A stretch of 64,000 nucleotides of DNA from Mucilaginibacter rubeus. GTDB lineage: Bacteria; Bacteroidota; Bacteroidia; Sphingobacteriales; Sphingobacteriaceae. The notes beneath the pieces are model-generated. The model saw only the letters and a list, made by a program, of their open reading frames with translations, did no database searches and was not told the origin of the DNA. The stretch spans positions 1 through 64,000 of the forward strand of contig NZ_BMKD01000012.1 in assembly GCF_014643835.1 (NCBI RefSeq), in the 5' to 3' direction. Each line of letters begins with the position of its first letter. Within the stretch, counting starts at the first letter, position 1. A program made the position numbers and the translations under genes. Below, piece after piece: positions 31,834-41,150 of the stretch.

Positions 31834-34048
31834 TTTTTGTACGCTAACGATAGCGGGCGTAATCTGGGCCTGTGCCGACTCGTATGAGGAAGAATATTCA
31901 GTTTTTTCCCCCGAATATTTTGTCAACAAGCAATACTCCCCCTTCTTTTACACGGGTAACGAAGTTTACTATGGCTTAGGCTATACTGATGGGAGCAATA
32001 CCTGGTATAACGATATTATTGTTGACGAATGGTACGATCATTTTAACCATCAATTCAGCAAAGCGTCACTTCAGTACCTGCTTATTAAAGCCAGTGCCGG
32101 CGCTGTTGATTCCATTTCCCGTAAATCAGCTGGCGCGCTCAAAGTATTGCCCGCTAAATACCCCGTTATGAGTACTGGTACTGTATCGGCAAAAATGCTC
32201 AAAGCTTTTTATAGCTACCTTAAGCTGGCCAAAATAAGTGAGGTTTATTCGGTAAACGATCAATATTATTCGTGGGATAAGGTAAAGCCCAATCATTCGC
32301 CGGTAAAGCTGGCTTCAACGCTGATTAGTGCCTTCGATGCCGAAACAGATCCTTTTATCAAGGAGCGTTTATGGTTTCAAGCCGTTCGTTATTATTACTT
32401 CCTGGATAATTCGTCGTCGGCAATAACTGTTAGCTTGTTTAATCAGTTCAAAGATCATTTTCCTAAAAACCTCATTTACTACCGTACAATGGGCTATGTA
32501 GCCGGATATTATTACAGGCAAAAAAACTACGCCCTATCAAACTACCTGTACAGCCTTTGTTATGATTACACTTATAAATTAAAGATCCCGAGCTTCTGGA
32601 GCTTCCACCCGCAAAATGAAAGTGATTGGAATGCCACACTCAGGCTTGCCAAAACGCCGGAAGAGAAAATAACCCTGTGGCATATGATGGGGGTACAATA
32701 TGATGCCGCAAGGGCTATAAAAACTATCGCGACTATCAACCCAAAATCCGAAAAGCTGGACCTGCTGCTAAGCCGTCTGATTAATATCAGGGAGGCCTCA
32801 TCAGGAGATGGTAAACCTGCCGATTCGGTAATAAAATCCGATGACAACGGCAAACGCCTCGTGGAGAGCATCGCCCTTACAAATAATACAGCCAAGCCTT
32901 ACTATTGGAACCTCGCGGCAGGGTACCTTAACTTTTTGGATAGCAACTACACCGCAGCCGGTAAGTTTTACGCTACAGCAAAAAGCCAGTTCCCTGCCGG
33001 TGACAAAATGATTGTAGCACAGGGCAAGTTGCTCGACCTGATGTTATATATCAAAAACCTTAAAAAAATGGATGCCGCTGCGGAGGCAAAATTAACGGAG
33101 CCTCTTAACTGGCTTGCCAACCTACGCGATAGTAAGATTAAGATCAAAGACCTGCGGTTTGATAATGCCATTTCGGTTTGTAACCTTGCCATATCGCAGC
33201 TTTATAAAAAGCAAGGCAACCCAATCAGGGAGGTATGCTTTAACAACAATGCACAGGGTTTTTATGCGGATAGCGTCAGGGTCCAGCATATGATCGATCT
33301 GTTGAATAAGTCTGACAAAACACCATTTGAGCAAGCCATGCTGCGGTATTATCCTATAACACTTAATAATTTATATTATCATAAGGCTATTGTGCTGGCT
33401 TATCAGCAAAAATTACCGGAAGCTATTGCCCGGCTTAAAAAAATGAAGCCCGAAGATTTTGTGCTTGCCGGCAACCCTTTTGCCGGCAGGTTAGTTGATT
33501 GTCATGATTGTGACCATGCGGCTATGAAGATGAAAAAGTTTACACCATTAGCCTTTTTAGAAACGTTATATACAATGGATACCGATATTAAAAACGGGAA
33601 AAATATTTATCGTAATGCTTTTTCTGTTGCTAATGCCTATTATAACATTACCTATTATGGTAACGCGAGGCTGTTTTATGAGGGGGATGTAGTTGCATCG
33701 GGCCCTACCGGTCGTTATTATTATGAGGGAGAAGAAAGGATGGATGATAAGCTAACCTCCATGCGTACAGCTATCAGGTATTATGAACTGGCACGGAAAA
33801 ACGCCGCGACTGACGAGCAACGTGCCCTTTGTACATTTATGCTGAGCAAATGCGCGCTGAATGAAATCTACAATGACCCAAACTTTAAAGGTGCCGACAA
33901 GTTTGCCGATATAAAAGCCAGTCAGCCTGTTACCGGCGCGTATTACAATTATTTTGCCGAGCTGAAAGAAAAATATAATAAAACGGCCTACTATAAAGAA
34001 GTGCTGAAGGAGTGTGGCTATTTCAGGATCTATGCAGATAAGAAGTAA
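31763..34048 (+). CDS. Large lipoprotein with TPR-like helical repeats, coupled to the preceding gene
   Basis: 761 aa. The only possible start is the ATG at 31763, inside the upstream gene, because no ATG, GTG or TTG occurs in this frame before the signal peptide core. The signal is unusually long: basic RKPLRK, hydrophobic LLVFSFCTLTIAGVIWAC, with Cys37 as candidate lipid site. The rest is helical and Tyr-rich with TPR-like pairs (YAGYYYRQKNYALSNYLY-type, YLNFLDSNYTAAGKFYATAK, IRYYELARKNAATDEQRALC). It has two clusters of Cys/His (VDCHDCDHAAMK). I do not recognise a characterised family. The overlap suggests the two lipoproteins work together. Confidence 0.7.
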   Translation: MNWPISTFQNLTRKPLRKFLLVFSFCTLTIAGVIWACADSYEEEYSVFSPEYFVNKQYSPFFYTGNEVYYGLGYTDGSNTWYNDIIVDEWYDHFNHQFSKASLQYLLIKASAGAVDSISRKSAGALKVLPAKYPVMSTGTVSAKMLKAFYSYLKLAKISEVYSVNDQYYSWDKVKPNHSPVKLASTLISAFDAETDPFIKERLWFQAVRYYYFLDNSSSAITVSLFNQFKDHFPKNLIYYRTMGYVAGYYYRQKNYALSNYLYSLCYDYTYKLKIPSFWSFHPQNESDWNATLRLAKTPEEKITLWHMMGVQYDAARAIKTIATINPKSEKLDLLLSRLINIREASSGDGKPADSVIKSDDNGKRLVESIALTNNTAKPYYWNLAAGYLNFLDSNYTAAGKFYATAKSQFPAGDKMIVAQGKLLDLMLYIKNLKKMDAAAEAKLTEPLNWLANLRDSKIKIKDLRFDNAISVCNLAISQLYKKQGNPIREVCFNNNAQGFYADSVRVQHMIDLLNKSDKTPFEQAMLRYYPITLNNLYYHKAIVLAYQQKLPEAIARLKKMKPEDFVLAGNPFAGRLVDCHDCDHAAMKMKKFTPLAFLETLYTMDTDIKNGKNIYRNAFSVANAYYNITYYGNARLFYEGDVVASGPTGRYYYEGEERMDDKLTSMRTAIRYYELARKNAATDEQRALCTFMLSKCALNEIYNDPNFKGADKFADIKASQPVTGAYYNYFAELKEKYNKTAYYKEVLKECGYFRIYADKK

Positions 34049-34151
34049 AGGTAATTGAGTAGTATTTGTCAATGTGTTTTGCTAATTAATTTAGTAAAAA
34101 TCAAAATAATCTGCATATTTGCACATCTGTAATCTGCACATCTGATTAATA

Positions 34152-35564
34152 ATGGCCAAATCCAAGATCGCGTATTTTTGTCAAAGCTGTGGCTTTGAAT
34201 CGCCCAAGTGGCTGGGTAAATGCCCGTCATGCCAGCAATGGAACACTTTTGTTGAGGAGGTGATTGAAAAAGGCAATGCAGCGGTACCTGCCTGGAAGCC
34301 TGCATCAACCAGTCAGCAGCGGGCCAATAAACCCGTGCCCGTAACGGAGATCACTTATACCGAAGAGCATCGTATGCCAACTCCCGATAAAGAGTTTAAC
34401 CGCGTTTTGGGAGGAGGGATAGTGCCCGGTTCACTGGTATTGATAGGTGGAGAGCCGGGCATAGGCAAATCAACCCTGATGCTGCAGCTTGCGCTCAATA
34501 TGCCAAACCAAAAAGTTTTGTATGTATCGGGCGAGGAAAGTGAAAGACAGATAAAAATGCGGGCCGAAAGGTTAGCTTCGCCCGAAGGGGGAGTCATAGG
34601 CGAGGGGGCATATATACTGACGGAAACATCCACCCAAAACATATTTAAACAGATAGAATCATTAGAACCTGATATGGTAGTGATCGACTCTATCCAAACT
34701 CTGCATTCGGCACATATCGAGTCGACGCCGGGTAGTGTATCACAGGTGAGGGAGTGTACTGCCGAATTGCTTCGCTTCGCCAAAGAGACTTCGACGCCGG
34801 TATTTTTAATTGGTCATATTACCAAAGACGGTATGATTGCCGGGCCGAAGATATTGGAGCACATGGTTGATACCGTGCTGCAGTTTGAGGGCGACAGGCA
34901 CCACGTTTACCGCATATTGCGCACCATCAAAAACCGTTTCGGCTCGGCATCCGAATTGGGTATTTACGAAATGATGGGGGAAGGATTACGGGAGGTGTCC
35001 AATCCGTCGGAGATCCTGCTTTCGCACCGGGAAACACCATTGAGCGGCATCACTATTTCGGCTACCTTAGAAGGTATGAGGCCGATGCTGATTGAGACCC
35101 AGGCCTTGGTTAGTGCGTCGGCCTATGGAACGCCACAACGTACTGCTACAGGCTTCGATACCAAACGTATGAGTATGTTGTTGGCTGTATTGGAAAAACG
35201 CTGCGGTTTTAGGTTGGGTGCAAAGGATGTGTTCCTGAATATTACCGGCGGTATCAGGGTTGAGGACCCGGCTATTGACCTTGGTTTGGCGGCGGCCATC
35301 ATATCATCGCATGAGGATATGCCCATTCCGTTCAAAACCTGCTTTGCTGGGGAGCTCGGTCTCTCGGGTGAGATTAGGGCGGTGAACCGTGTTGAGCAGC
35401 GTATTGCCGAAGCGCAGAAACTTGGCTTTAACCAGATCTTTATCTCTAAATACAACCTCCCTGCCAGCGGTCAGGATAAAAAGCGGATGGATCTGTCACG
35501 CTATGATATCGACATTAAGATTGTGAGCAGTATTGAAGAGGTTTTTAGCTTATTGTTTGGATAG
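34152..35564 (+). CDS. radA: DNA repair protein RadA
   Basis: 470 aa RecA-paralog helicase that drives branch migration in recombination. An N-terminal C4 zinc finger (CQSCG, CPSC) is followed by Walker A GGEPGIGKST (residues 99-108), Walker B VVIDSIQT, the RadA signature KNRFGSASELGIYEM, and a C-terminal Lon-protease-like domain (DVFLNITGGIRVEDPAIDL, GELGLSGEIRAV). Length is normal. It has its own start region with a CATATTTG box about 30 nt upstream. Monocistronic; a word palindrome follows. Confidence 0.98.
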   Translation: MAKSKIAYFCQSCGFESPKWLGKCPSCQQWNTFVEEVIEKGNAAVPAWKPASTSQQRANKPVPVTEITYTEEHRMPTPDKEFNRVLGGGIVPGSLVLIGGEPGIGKSTLMLQLALNMPNQKVLYVSGEESERQIKMRAERLASPEGGVIGEGAYILTETSTQNIFKQIESLEPDMVVIDSIQTLHSAHIESTPGSVSQVRECTAELLRFAKETSTPVFLIGHITKDGMIAGPKILEHMVDTVLQFEGDRHHVYRILRTIKNRFGSASELGIYEMMGEGLREVSNPSEILLSHRETPLSGITISATLEGMRPMLIETQALVSASAYGTPQRTATGFDTKRMSMLLAVLEKRCGFRLGAKDVFLNITGGIRVEDPAIDLGLAAAIISSHEDMPIPFKTCFAGELGLSGEIRAVNRVEQRIAEAQKLGFNQIFISKYNLPASGQDKKRMDLSRYDIDIKIVSSIEEVFSLLFG

Positions 35565-35570
35565 GGCCGG

Positions 35571-35664
35571 AAGCTTAAAGCCGAACGCCCAAAGCGAAAA
35601 GCGATTAACTTGCTTCCTGCTATTCCTGCTTTAAGCTTTAAGCATTCCGTTTTTAGCTTTTTTT
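35571..35664. repeat. AAGCTTAAAGC-word inverted repeat after radA
   Basis: The left arm has AAGCTTAAAGCC and AAAGCGAAAAGCG. The right arm has GCTTTAAGCTTTAAGC and TTTTTAGCTTTTTTT. They form a long imperfect stem ending in a T-run, so it can act as a radA terminator. It also lies directly behind the stop of the convergent 93-aa gene. Confidence 0.65.
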
Positions 35665-35666
35665 GC

Positions 35667-35948
35667 CTAAAATTTCAGGTTTAATTTAAGCCAGTTCTGC
35701 ACATCTTCCTGGCTGGAGATTTCGGCCGGTAGCTTATCGTGGATCAGTTTTTCCATTTTATTGCCGGTGTTGGCAAAACGATAATCCCATATCATCATTA
35801 ACTTGTTGATCAGGTATACCATTTCGTTCCCTTCATTTTTATTGAACGCAGTATGATCGGGCCTGCCATTTACACGTGGATCATTCGGGATGTAAGTAGT
35901 CCATTGGTAATCGGTGTAGTATAGATTTCTTTTTGAAAAAAGGATCAT
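35667..35948 (-). CDS. Hypothetical protein, 93 aa
   Basis: Starts MILFSKRNLYYTDYQWTTY. It is Tyr/Asn-rich in the first half with a helical second half (NEMVYLINKLMMIWDY, EDVQNWLKLNL). No signal peptide or membrane helix. It may be a small Bacteroidota-conserved protein but I do not recognise it. It converges on radA across a word palindrome. Coding status is supported by codon usage and length more than by homology. Confidence 0.6.
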   Translation of the reverse strand: MILFSKRNLYYTDYQWTTYIPNDPRVNGRPDHTAFNKNEGNEMVYLINKLMMIWDYRFANTGNKMEKLIHDKLPAEISSQEDVQNWLKLNLKF

Positions 35949-36206
35949 AAGCCGGCAAATTTCTTTAAATGTACATATAATAAAATGAATGCGACCGGAT
36001 TAAGCCTTTTTAAATGGGGTTTAGGGGTTCTTTACGCTAACGCTTTTTAAACCTGCCACAATTAACATGTAGAAGTGAGCGAAAAAAAAATCATTTTATC
36101 CGCCTGCTGATTGCATTACCTATTTTAAGAACGATTTTCTGCATAATAATATTGATATTATTTTTTCGTGATTTAATAGTAATTTCAGCGCAGATAATTT
36201 AAGTTG

Positions 36207-38081
36207 ATGAAAAAATTACTACTCTTTACCGCCGCCTCGGTACTTGCGTGCAGTGCTATGGCACAGCAGGAACCACAAAAAGCAATTTACTATTCCATAT
36301 CATTCCCAAACGCCGCCCATCATGAGGCTGAGATAAGCATGACCATTCCGCAGGCACCATCAGGGGCTTTCAGGGTACGGATGAGCCGCTCATCTGCCGG
36401 CCGGTATGCAACCCATGAGTTTGGTAAAAATATTTATAACGTTAAAGCTACCGATGTTGAAGGTAAGGAGCTGCCTTTAACCCAAATTGAAGGCGATGTT
36501 TACGAAGTGGGAGAACACCCGGCAGCGGTGAAAGTGAGCTATACACTTTTTGGCAACTGGACCGATGGTACTTATGCTTCTATCGATCCGAGCCATGCCC
36601 ACCTGAATATGCCCGCCACGTTTATGTGGGTGGTAGGGCAGGATAAACGTCCCCTTACCTTTGAGTTTAACGACATTGATAAATACGACTGGAAAGTAGC
36701 TTCACAACTTAAACATGAAGGCTCAAATGTGTACAGCGCACCCAATCTGCAATATATGATGGATAGCCCTACCGAACTGTCCAATTACAACGTTAGCAGT
36801 TGGGAAGTAGTAAATACCGATGGTAAGAAAGAAAAAATAAACCTGACCATGCACTCAGACGATAGCCAGGGTGTGATTGATAACTTCGGCAAGATGATCC
36901 AGAAGCTGGTGTTGGAAGAAAAAGCCGTATTTGGCGAACTGCCCACTTATGATTTTGGCGAGTACACTTTTGTTAGCGATGTAAATCCTGCTGTATCAGG
37001 CGACGGTATGGAACATCGTAACTCCACTTCTATAACTATTCCGGCACCCAAGGTTGAAGGATTTGAAAATAACCTCATGGGTGTTTATGCTCATGAATAC
37101 TTCCATAGCTGGAATGTAAAACGCATCCGCCCAAAATCATTGGAGCCTTTTAACTTTGAACACGCCAACATGAGCAGTGAGCTTTGGTTTGCCGAAGGTT
37201 TTACGCAATATTACGGCGAATTATTACTTACCCGCGCCGGCTTTGTAACGGTTGATGATTATACCAAAACCATTGCCGGTTTGGTAAACCAGATCTTAAA
37301 CACACCTGCCGCTGCCAAATATTCGGCCGCCCAAATGAGCCGCTATTCGGTTTTTGCCGATGCTGGTGTATCTATAGATCCTAACAACAACGTTAACGAT
37401 TTTACCAGTTATTACACTTATGGCGGCGCCATCGCTTTGGCGCTCGACCTTCGCCTCCGCAGCGATTTTAACATGACGCTTGATGATTACATGCGTGCTG
37501 TTTGGCTTACACGCGGTAAGGTAATGAAACCGTATACCATTCCCGATCTCCAAACCGATTTGGGCAAAGTAACCAACAACCCCAAATTTGCTGCTGATTT
37601 CTTTAAGCGTTACATTAACGGGACCGATAAAAACAATTACGAAGAACTATTGGCTAAAGCAGGCCTGGTACTGCGTAAAGTACAGCCGGGCAAAGGTTGG
37701 GCCGGTCCGCTGGCAGTTACGCCGGGCCGTGGCCGCGCCGGGCAGGTACGCGCCGCGGATGCCGAAGGTTTGCCAATATTGTCGAGCACGACTATAGGCA
37801 CCCCGGTTTACAAAGCAGGCATCGATGCGGGTGATGTGATCCTGAAAGTTGATGGAAAAGATATTAAAGATCAGAAAGGGTTTAGTGATGCCATTGCCGA
37901 TAAAAAGCCGGGCGATAAGATCATGGTAAACTATAAAAACCGGACCGGTGCCCATGAAACTACGATAACGCTTGAGGAAAACCCCAACTTTGAAGTGGCA
38001 ACCTTTGAAAAGGCAGGCAAACAATTGAGCAAAGAGCAGGAAACTTTCCGTAACAACTGGCTGCAATCAAAAGTCAAATAA
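36207..38081 (+). CDS. M61 family glycyl aminopeptidase-like metallopeptidase with PDZ domain
   Basis: 624 aa, start ATG at 36207 (the TTG three bases upstream is less likely). The signal peptide ends ACSAMAQ. An N-terminal beta-domain (25-180) precedes the zinc-peptidase domain with His296-Glu-Tyr-Phe-His300 (HEYFHSWNVKRIRP) and the third ligand Glu in WFAEGFTQYYGELL. A C-terminal PDZ domain (about 520-605) has AGIDAGDVILKVDGKDIKD. Family members release N-terminal glycine from peptides. It is two bases upstream of the M28 peptidase gene, so the two form an exported-peptidase operon. Confidence 0.93.
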   Translation: MKKLLLFTAASVLACSAMAQQEPQKAIYYSISFPNAAHHEAEISMTIPQAPSGAFRVRMSRSSAGRYATHEFGKNIYNVKATDVEGKELPLTQIEGDVYEVGEHPAAVKVSYTLFGNWTDGTYASIDPSHAHLNMPATFMWVVGQDKRPLTFEFNDIDKYDWKVASQLKHEGSNVYSAPNLQYMMDSPTELSNYNVSSWEVVNTDGKKEKINLTMHSDDSQGVIDNFGKMIQKLVLEEKAVFGELPTYDFGEYTFVSDVNPAVSGDGMEHRNSTSITIPAPKVEGFENNLMGVYAHEYFHSWNVKRIRPKSLEPFNFEHANMSSELWFAEGFTQYYGELLLTRAGFVTVDDYTKTIAGLVNQILNTPAAAKYSAAQMSRYSVFADAGVSIDPNNNVNDFTSYYTYGGAIALALDLRLRSDFNMTLDDYMRAVWLTRGKVMKPYTIPDLQTDLGKVTNNPKFAADFFKRYINGTDKNNYEELLAKAGLVLRKVQPGKGWAGPLAVTPGRGRAGQVRAADAEGLPILSSTTIGTPVYKAGIDAGDVILKVDGKDIKDQKGFSDAIADKKPGDKIMVNYKNRTGAHETTITLEENPNFEVATFEKAGKQLSKEQETFRNNWLQSKVK

Positions 38082-38083
38082 CT

Positions 38084-39391
38084 ATGAAAAAGATCTCGAT
38101 AATAACAGCGGCATTGTTAAGCGTTTCGGCTTATGGTTTTGCGCAAGATGTTAATAAACTCATTAGTAAAGATGATGTAACCCGGATTATCAAAACCCTG
38201 TCGGCCGATGATATGCAGGGCAGGGCCACTTTTACGCCGGGCATTGAAAAGGCCGCTACATTTATTGAGGGCGAATATAAAAAGGCCGGTCTTAAACCTA
38301 TGGCAGGCAATACCGGTTACCGTCAAAACTTTACGATGGTACGGTCGACCCCTGTTAGCTTGACTGTAAGCATCGATGGTAAGACTATTGCTGCCGACAG
38401 CGCGTTTGCAAGCAGTACGGATTCGTTTAAATGGGCAAGCGATAAAGATGTACAGGTAGTTACCGTTGGTGCGGATAAAAATTTCAGGACCGAGTACCGG
38501 GCAGCTTCACAAAGCGGCAAAAAAACACTTTTGTTGATCGACCCTAAATTTAAAGACTTGTTTAGCCGGGTTAAGTCGTACCTGGGGACAGGCAGCACAA
38601 ATTTTAAAGGCACAGTAAAGCAGCCCCTGGTATTTGTATTGGGCAAGTTCGATAACACAGCATTGTTTGATGTTAACTGTGATATCAAAAATGAAGAATT
38701 GCCGCTGTTTAATGTTGCCGGTATCCTCCCCGGGAAAACCAAACCGAATGAATATGTGGTATTTTCGGGACACTATGACCACTTAGGGATTATCAAACCT
38801 GATAAACCCGGCGTAACAGACAGCATTGCCAATGGCGCGGATGATGACGCTTCGGGCACAACCGCTGTATTGAGCCTGGCTAAATACTATAAAAAGCTCA
38901 ACAATAATGCCCGTACGCTTATTTTCGTAGCCTTTACTGCCGAAGAAATTGGCGAATACGGGTCGCAGTATTTTGCCAAACAAATAGATGCAGATAAGGT
39001 AGTTGCCATGTTCAACATCGAAATGATTGGTAAGGCATCTAAATTTGGCACTAACTCGGCATTTATTACCGGGTTTGAAAGATCTGATTTTGGCAAGATC
39101 CTGCAGAAGAACCTGAAAGGCACAGCCTTTAAGTTTTACCCGGACCCTTACCCGGACCAGGACCTGTTTTACAGAAGTGATAACGCGTCGCTGGCCGAAG
39201 TTGGCGTACCGGCCCACACCATCTCAACCGACCAGATCGATATTGACAAATTATACCATACTGTTGGCGATGAATTTAGTTCGCTGGATGTGAATAATAT
39301 CACTTCGACCATCCGCGCGATAGCCCTAAGCTCGCGCACTATAGTTTCGGGCCAGGATACACCAACAAGGGTTCCGAAGAAAACGGAGTAG
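38084..39391 (+). CDS. M28 family zinc aminopeptidase, exported
   Basis: 435 aa; signal peptide SVSAYGFAQ. An N-terminal segment includes a PA-type insertion (about 100-200). The M28 metal ligands are visible: His and Asp in SGHYDHLG and NGADDDASGT, Glu in FVAFTAEEIGEYGSQYF, Asp in NIEMIGK, His in GVPAHTIST. The length and layout match co-catalytic two-zinc aminopeptidases. It follows the M61 gene after 2 nt, so translation is probably coupled. A repeat region lies downstream. Confidence 0.93.
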   Translation: MKKISIITAALLSVSAYGFAQDVNKLISKDDVTRIIKTLSADDMQGRATFTPGIEKAATFIEGEYKKAGLKPMAGNTGYRQNFTMVRSTPVSLTVSIDGKTIAADSAFASSTDSFKWASDKDVQVVTVGADKNFRTEYRAASQSGKKTLLLIDPKFKDLFSRVKSYLGTGSTNFKGTVKQPLVFVLGKFDNTALFDVNCDIKNEELPLFNVAGILPGKTKPNEYVVFSGHYDHLGIIKPDKPGVTDSIANGADDDASGTTAVLSLAKYYKKLNNNARTLIFVAFTAEEIGEYGSQYFAKQIDADKVVAMFNIEMIGKASKFGTNSAFITGFERSDFGKILQKNLKGTAFKFYPDPYPDQDLFYRSDNASLAEVGVPAHTISTDQIDIDKLYHTVGDEFSSLDVNNITSTIRAIALSSRTIVSGQDTPTRVPKKTE

Positions 39392-39460
39392 AGGAGAGAT
39401 TAGAGGTAGTCTGGTTTCGATAAAATAACTAAGCCATCGCTAAACGCGAAGGCCTTGTGC

Positions 39461-39524
39461 GATTCCCCTCTTGAGAGGGGTGGAGGGGTGTGTTTCTCTT
39501 CGCGCGAAGAACACACCCCTGCGG
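39461..39524. repeat. GC-rich hairpins after the M28 gene
   Basis: CCCCTCTTGAGAGGGG forms a small hairpin. Next, AGGGGTGTGTT with CTTCGC (from 39484) pairs with GCGAAG and AACACACCCCT (to 39520), with a 3-nt bulge. This gives a 17-bp stem. It is probably an intergenic repeat of the class that includes 3445-3526; a terminator role is possible. Confidence 0.6.
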
Positions 39525-39572
39525 CCGCACCATCCACCGCGCCCCCTCCCATGAGGAGATTTTTATTTAATG

Positions 39573-39580
39573 TAATTTTA
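39573..39580 (+). promoter_or_regulatory. -7-like box exactly four bases before the NadR-like ATG
   Basis: TAATTTTA matches TAnnTTTG except for the last base. The four bases CCTC separate it from the ATG at 39585. The spacing is identical to panD, the 79-aa gene and the Crp-like gene. Confidence 0.4.
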
Positions 39581-39584
39581 CCTC

Positions 39585-40115
39585 ATGAACAAAATACTCA
39601 AAATAGCAGTTGTAGGCCCCGAATCAACAGGTAAATCTACCATGTCTGAATATTTGGCGGCGCATTACAATACTCTGGCTGTACCCGAGTATTCGCGCGA
39701 GTATTGTGCAAACCTTAAGGGCGATTGTACCTGGCAGGATGAGGTGAACATGTTTCACGGGCAGCTGGCGCTCGAAAAAAAACTGCTGCCGCAGGCTAAC
39801 GGGATCCTGATTTGTGATACCACTTTTTTAACAGTAAAGATCTGGAGCGAGGAAATGTTTGGCAGCGCCCCGCAGGAGGTGCTTGACGAATTGCCCCACC
39901 ATCCTTATGATTTTTATTTACTCTTAGATATCGATCTGCCCTGGCAGGATGATCCCTTGCGCAATTTCCCAACCAAGCGCGCATATTTCATGAACGTTTG
40001 GCACCGCGAACTCCAGGCGCTCAACGCCCGGTATGTAGTAATATCAGGCCTTGGGCAGGATAGGTATGATAATGCGGTGAAAGCGGTGGATGAATATCTG
40101 AACCCTGATTTTTAG
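39585..40115 (+). CDS. NadR-type nicotinamide riboside kinase-like ATPase
   Basis: 176 aa. Walker A GPESTGKST at residues 11-19; then EYSREY, WQDEVNMFHGQLALE, ILICDTTFLTVKIWSE, and YDFYLLLDIDLPWQDDPLRNFP, all typical of the NadR C-terminal kinase domain. It phosphorylates nicotinamide riboside to NMN in NAD salvage. The N-terminal HTH and NMN-adenylyltransferase domains of enterobacterial NadR are absent. That is normal for this stand-alone family. Monocistronic. A possible leaderless promoter precedes it. Confidence 0.88.
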   Translation: MNKILKIAVVGPESTGKSTMSEYLAAHYNTLAVPEYSREYCANLKGDCTWQDEVNMFHGQLALEKKLLPQANGILICDTTFLTVKIWSEEMFGSAPQEVLDELPHHPYDFYLLLDIDLPWQDDPLRNFPTKRAYFMNVWHRELQALNARYVVISGLGQDRYDNAVKAVDEYLNPDF

Positions 40116-40538
40116 GATTAAAAGATGTTGCTGGATGATGTGCAGATGATGTTTAAAAAAGCCTCATTGGAGGAACCACCATGTGAAATCCTAAAAAAAG
40201 TGATAACGTGTACAATATATATTTTAGTGATGTTATGCGGTGGCCGCGTTAGTGATAGGAGCGGATACCGGCCTTGTGGCTAATGCCTGTGCAGTATGAG
40301 CGCATAGCACGGGCCGCAGGCAACGCCCAATATTTATAGAGTTGATTTTTAAAATATATTTAATAATCAATAACTTATGAGTGTATCATTAGGAGCGAAG
40401 CAATGACACGTCTTGATTATGCTGTTTTATCAAACTATTTTGTCAGGCATTTTTCAGGCGATTTGCTTATCTAAATCCATCTTAACTTAAAACTGTCAAA
40501 AAAATTATTCCTTATTAAAAAAATATTTTTCACATACG
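40116..40538. other. Gene-free stretch with REP-like repeats
   Basis: About 420 bases. A 54-codon frame after 40124 reads into a repeat-like region and is not convincing. GTGGCCGCGTTAGTGATAGG...GGCC with GGGCCGCAGGCAACGCC (about 40230-40330) looks like an intergenic hairpin repeat. GAGCGAAGCAATGACAC (about 40393) is a partial GTCAT/ATGAC-type unit similar to 18046. Confidence 0.5.
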
Positions 40539-40566
40539 TGCAACGTTGCAAAATGCCTTGCGTCTA
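40539..40566 (+). promoter_or_regulatory. Predicted ECF sigma promoter, auto-regulatory
   Basis: TGCAAC (40539-40544), 16-nt spacer, CGTCTA (40561-40566). An AAC-type -35 with a CGTC-type -10 and 16-nt spacing is the usual architecture of ECF sigma promoters. The -35 lies inside a 12-bp perfect palindrome TGCAACGTTGCA (40539-40550). The start site near 40573 leaves about 17 nt before the TTG start. Confidence 0.6.
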
Positions 40567-40589
40567 TTAACCTGAAGCCGGTCGCGAAT

Positions 40590-41150
40590 TTGGAAGCAAT
40601 ATATATTGATAAACATTACAACCTGGTAATTGAGTGCAAACAGGGGAGCAAAAAAGCCTGTTATGAGCTTTACCGTTTGTATTCGAAAGCTATGCTGAAC
40701 GTAGCCTTTCGGATAGTGGGCGATATTGCCGAAGCAGAAGATGTGCTGCAGGAAGCTTTTGTGGATGCCTTTGCCAAGCTGAAGGATTTTAGGCAGGATA
40801 CCACATTTGGCCTCTGGCTTAAGCAGATCGTTGTAAACCGGTCGATCAACCTGCTGCGCAAACGAAAGCTGGAACTGGTTGAGCTGGAAGATGGCCATCT
40901 TGAAAATATTGCCGATGACGAGAGCTGGGACGATGAAGACCTGCAGTACCAGGTTGCCAGGGTAAAAGAAGGCATGAAACAGTTGCCCGATGGCTATCGC
41001 GTGGTGATATCATTATATCTGCTTGAAGGGTATGACCACGAAGAAATAGGTCAAATATTGAATATATCAGAAAACACATCAAGAACCCAGTTTTTGAGAG
41101 CTAAAAGAAAGTTAATTGAAATTTTAAACAGGAAAGGACAAGTATCATGA
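40590..41150 (+). CDS. ECF RNA polymerase sigma factor
   Basis: 186 aa with TTG start at 40590 (MEAIYIDKHY). Sigma region 2 covers about 20-90 (YRLYSKAMLNVAFRIVGDIAEAEDVLQEAFVDAF). Region 4 covers about 130-180 (LPDGYRVVISLYLLEGYDHEEIGQILNISENTSRTQFLRAKRKL), with the helix-turn-helix. No region 1 or 3, as expected for extracytoplasmic function sigma factors. Its last four bases overlap the start of the anti-sigma gene (ATGA). The upstream promoter looks like its own target, so positive autoregulation is likely. Confidence 0.95.
   Translation: MEAIYIDKHYNLVIECKQGSKKACYELYRLYSKAMLNVAFRIVGDIAEAEDVLQEAFVDAFAKLKDFRQDTTFGLWLKQIVVNRSINLLRKRKLELVELEDGHLENIADDESWDDEDLQYQVARVKEGMKQLPDGYRVVISLYLLEGYDHEEIGQILNISENTSRTQFLRAKRKLIEILNRKGQVS

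Noticed and set aside
38783-39217. 144-codon minus-strand frame opposite the M28 gene
   Set aside because: Antisense shadow of a clear zinc peptidase; codon positions follow the plus-strand gene.
40124-40288. 54-codon frame starting MLLDDVQMM
   Set aside because: Its second half is intergenic repeat sequence; no conserved features and no promoter.
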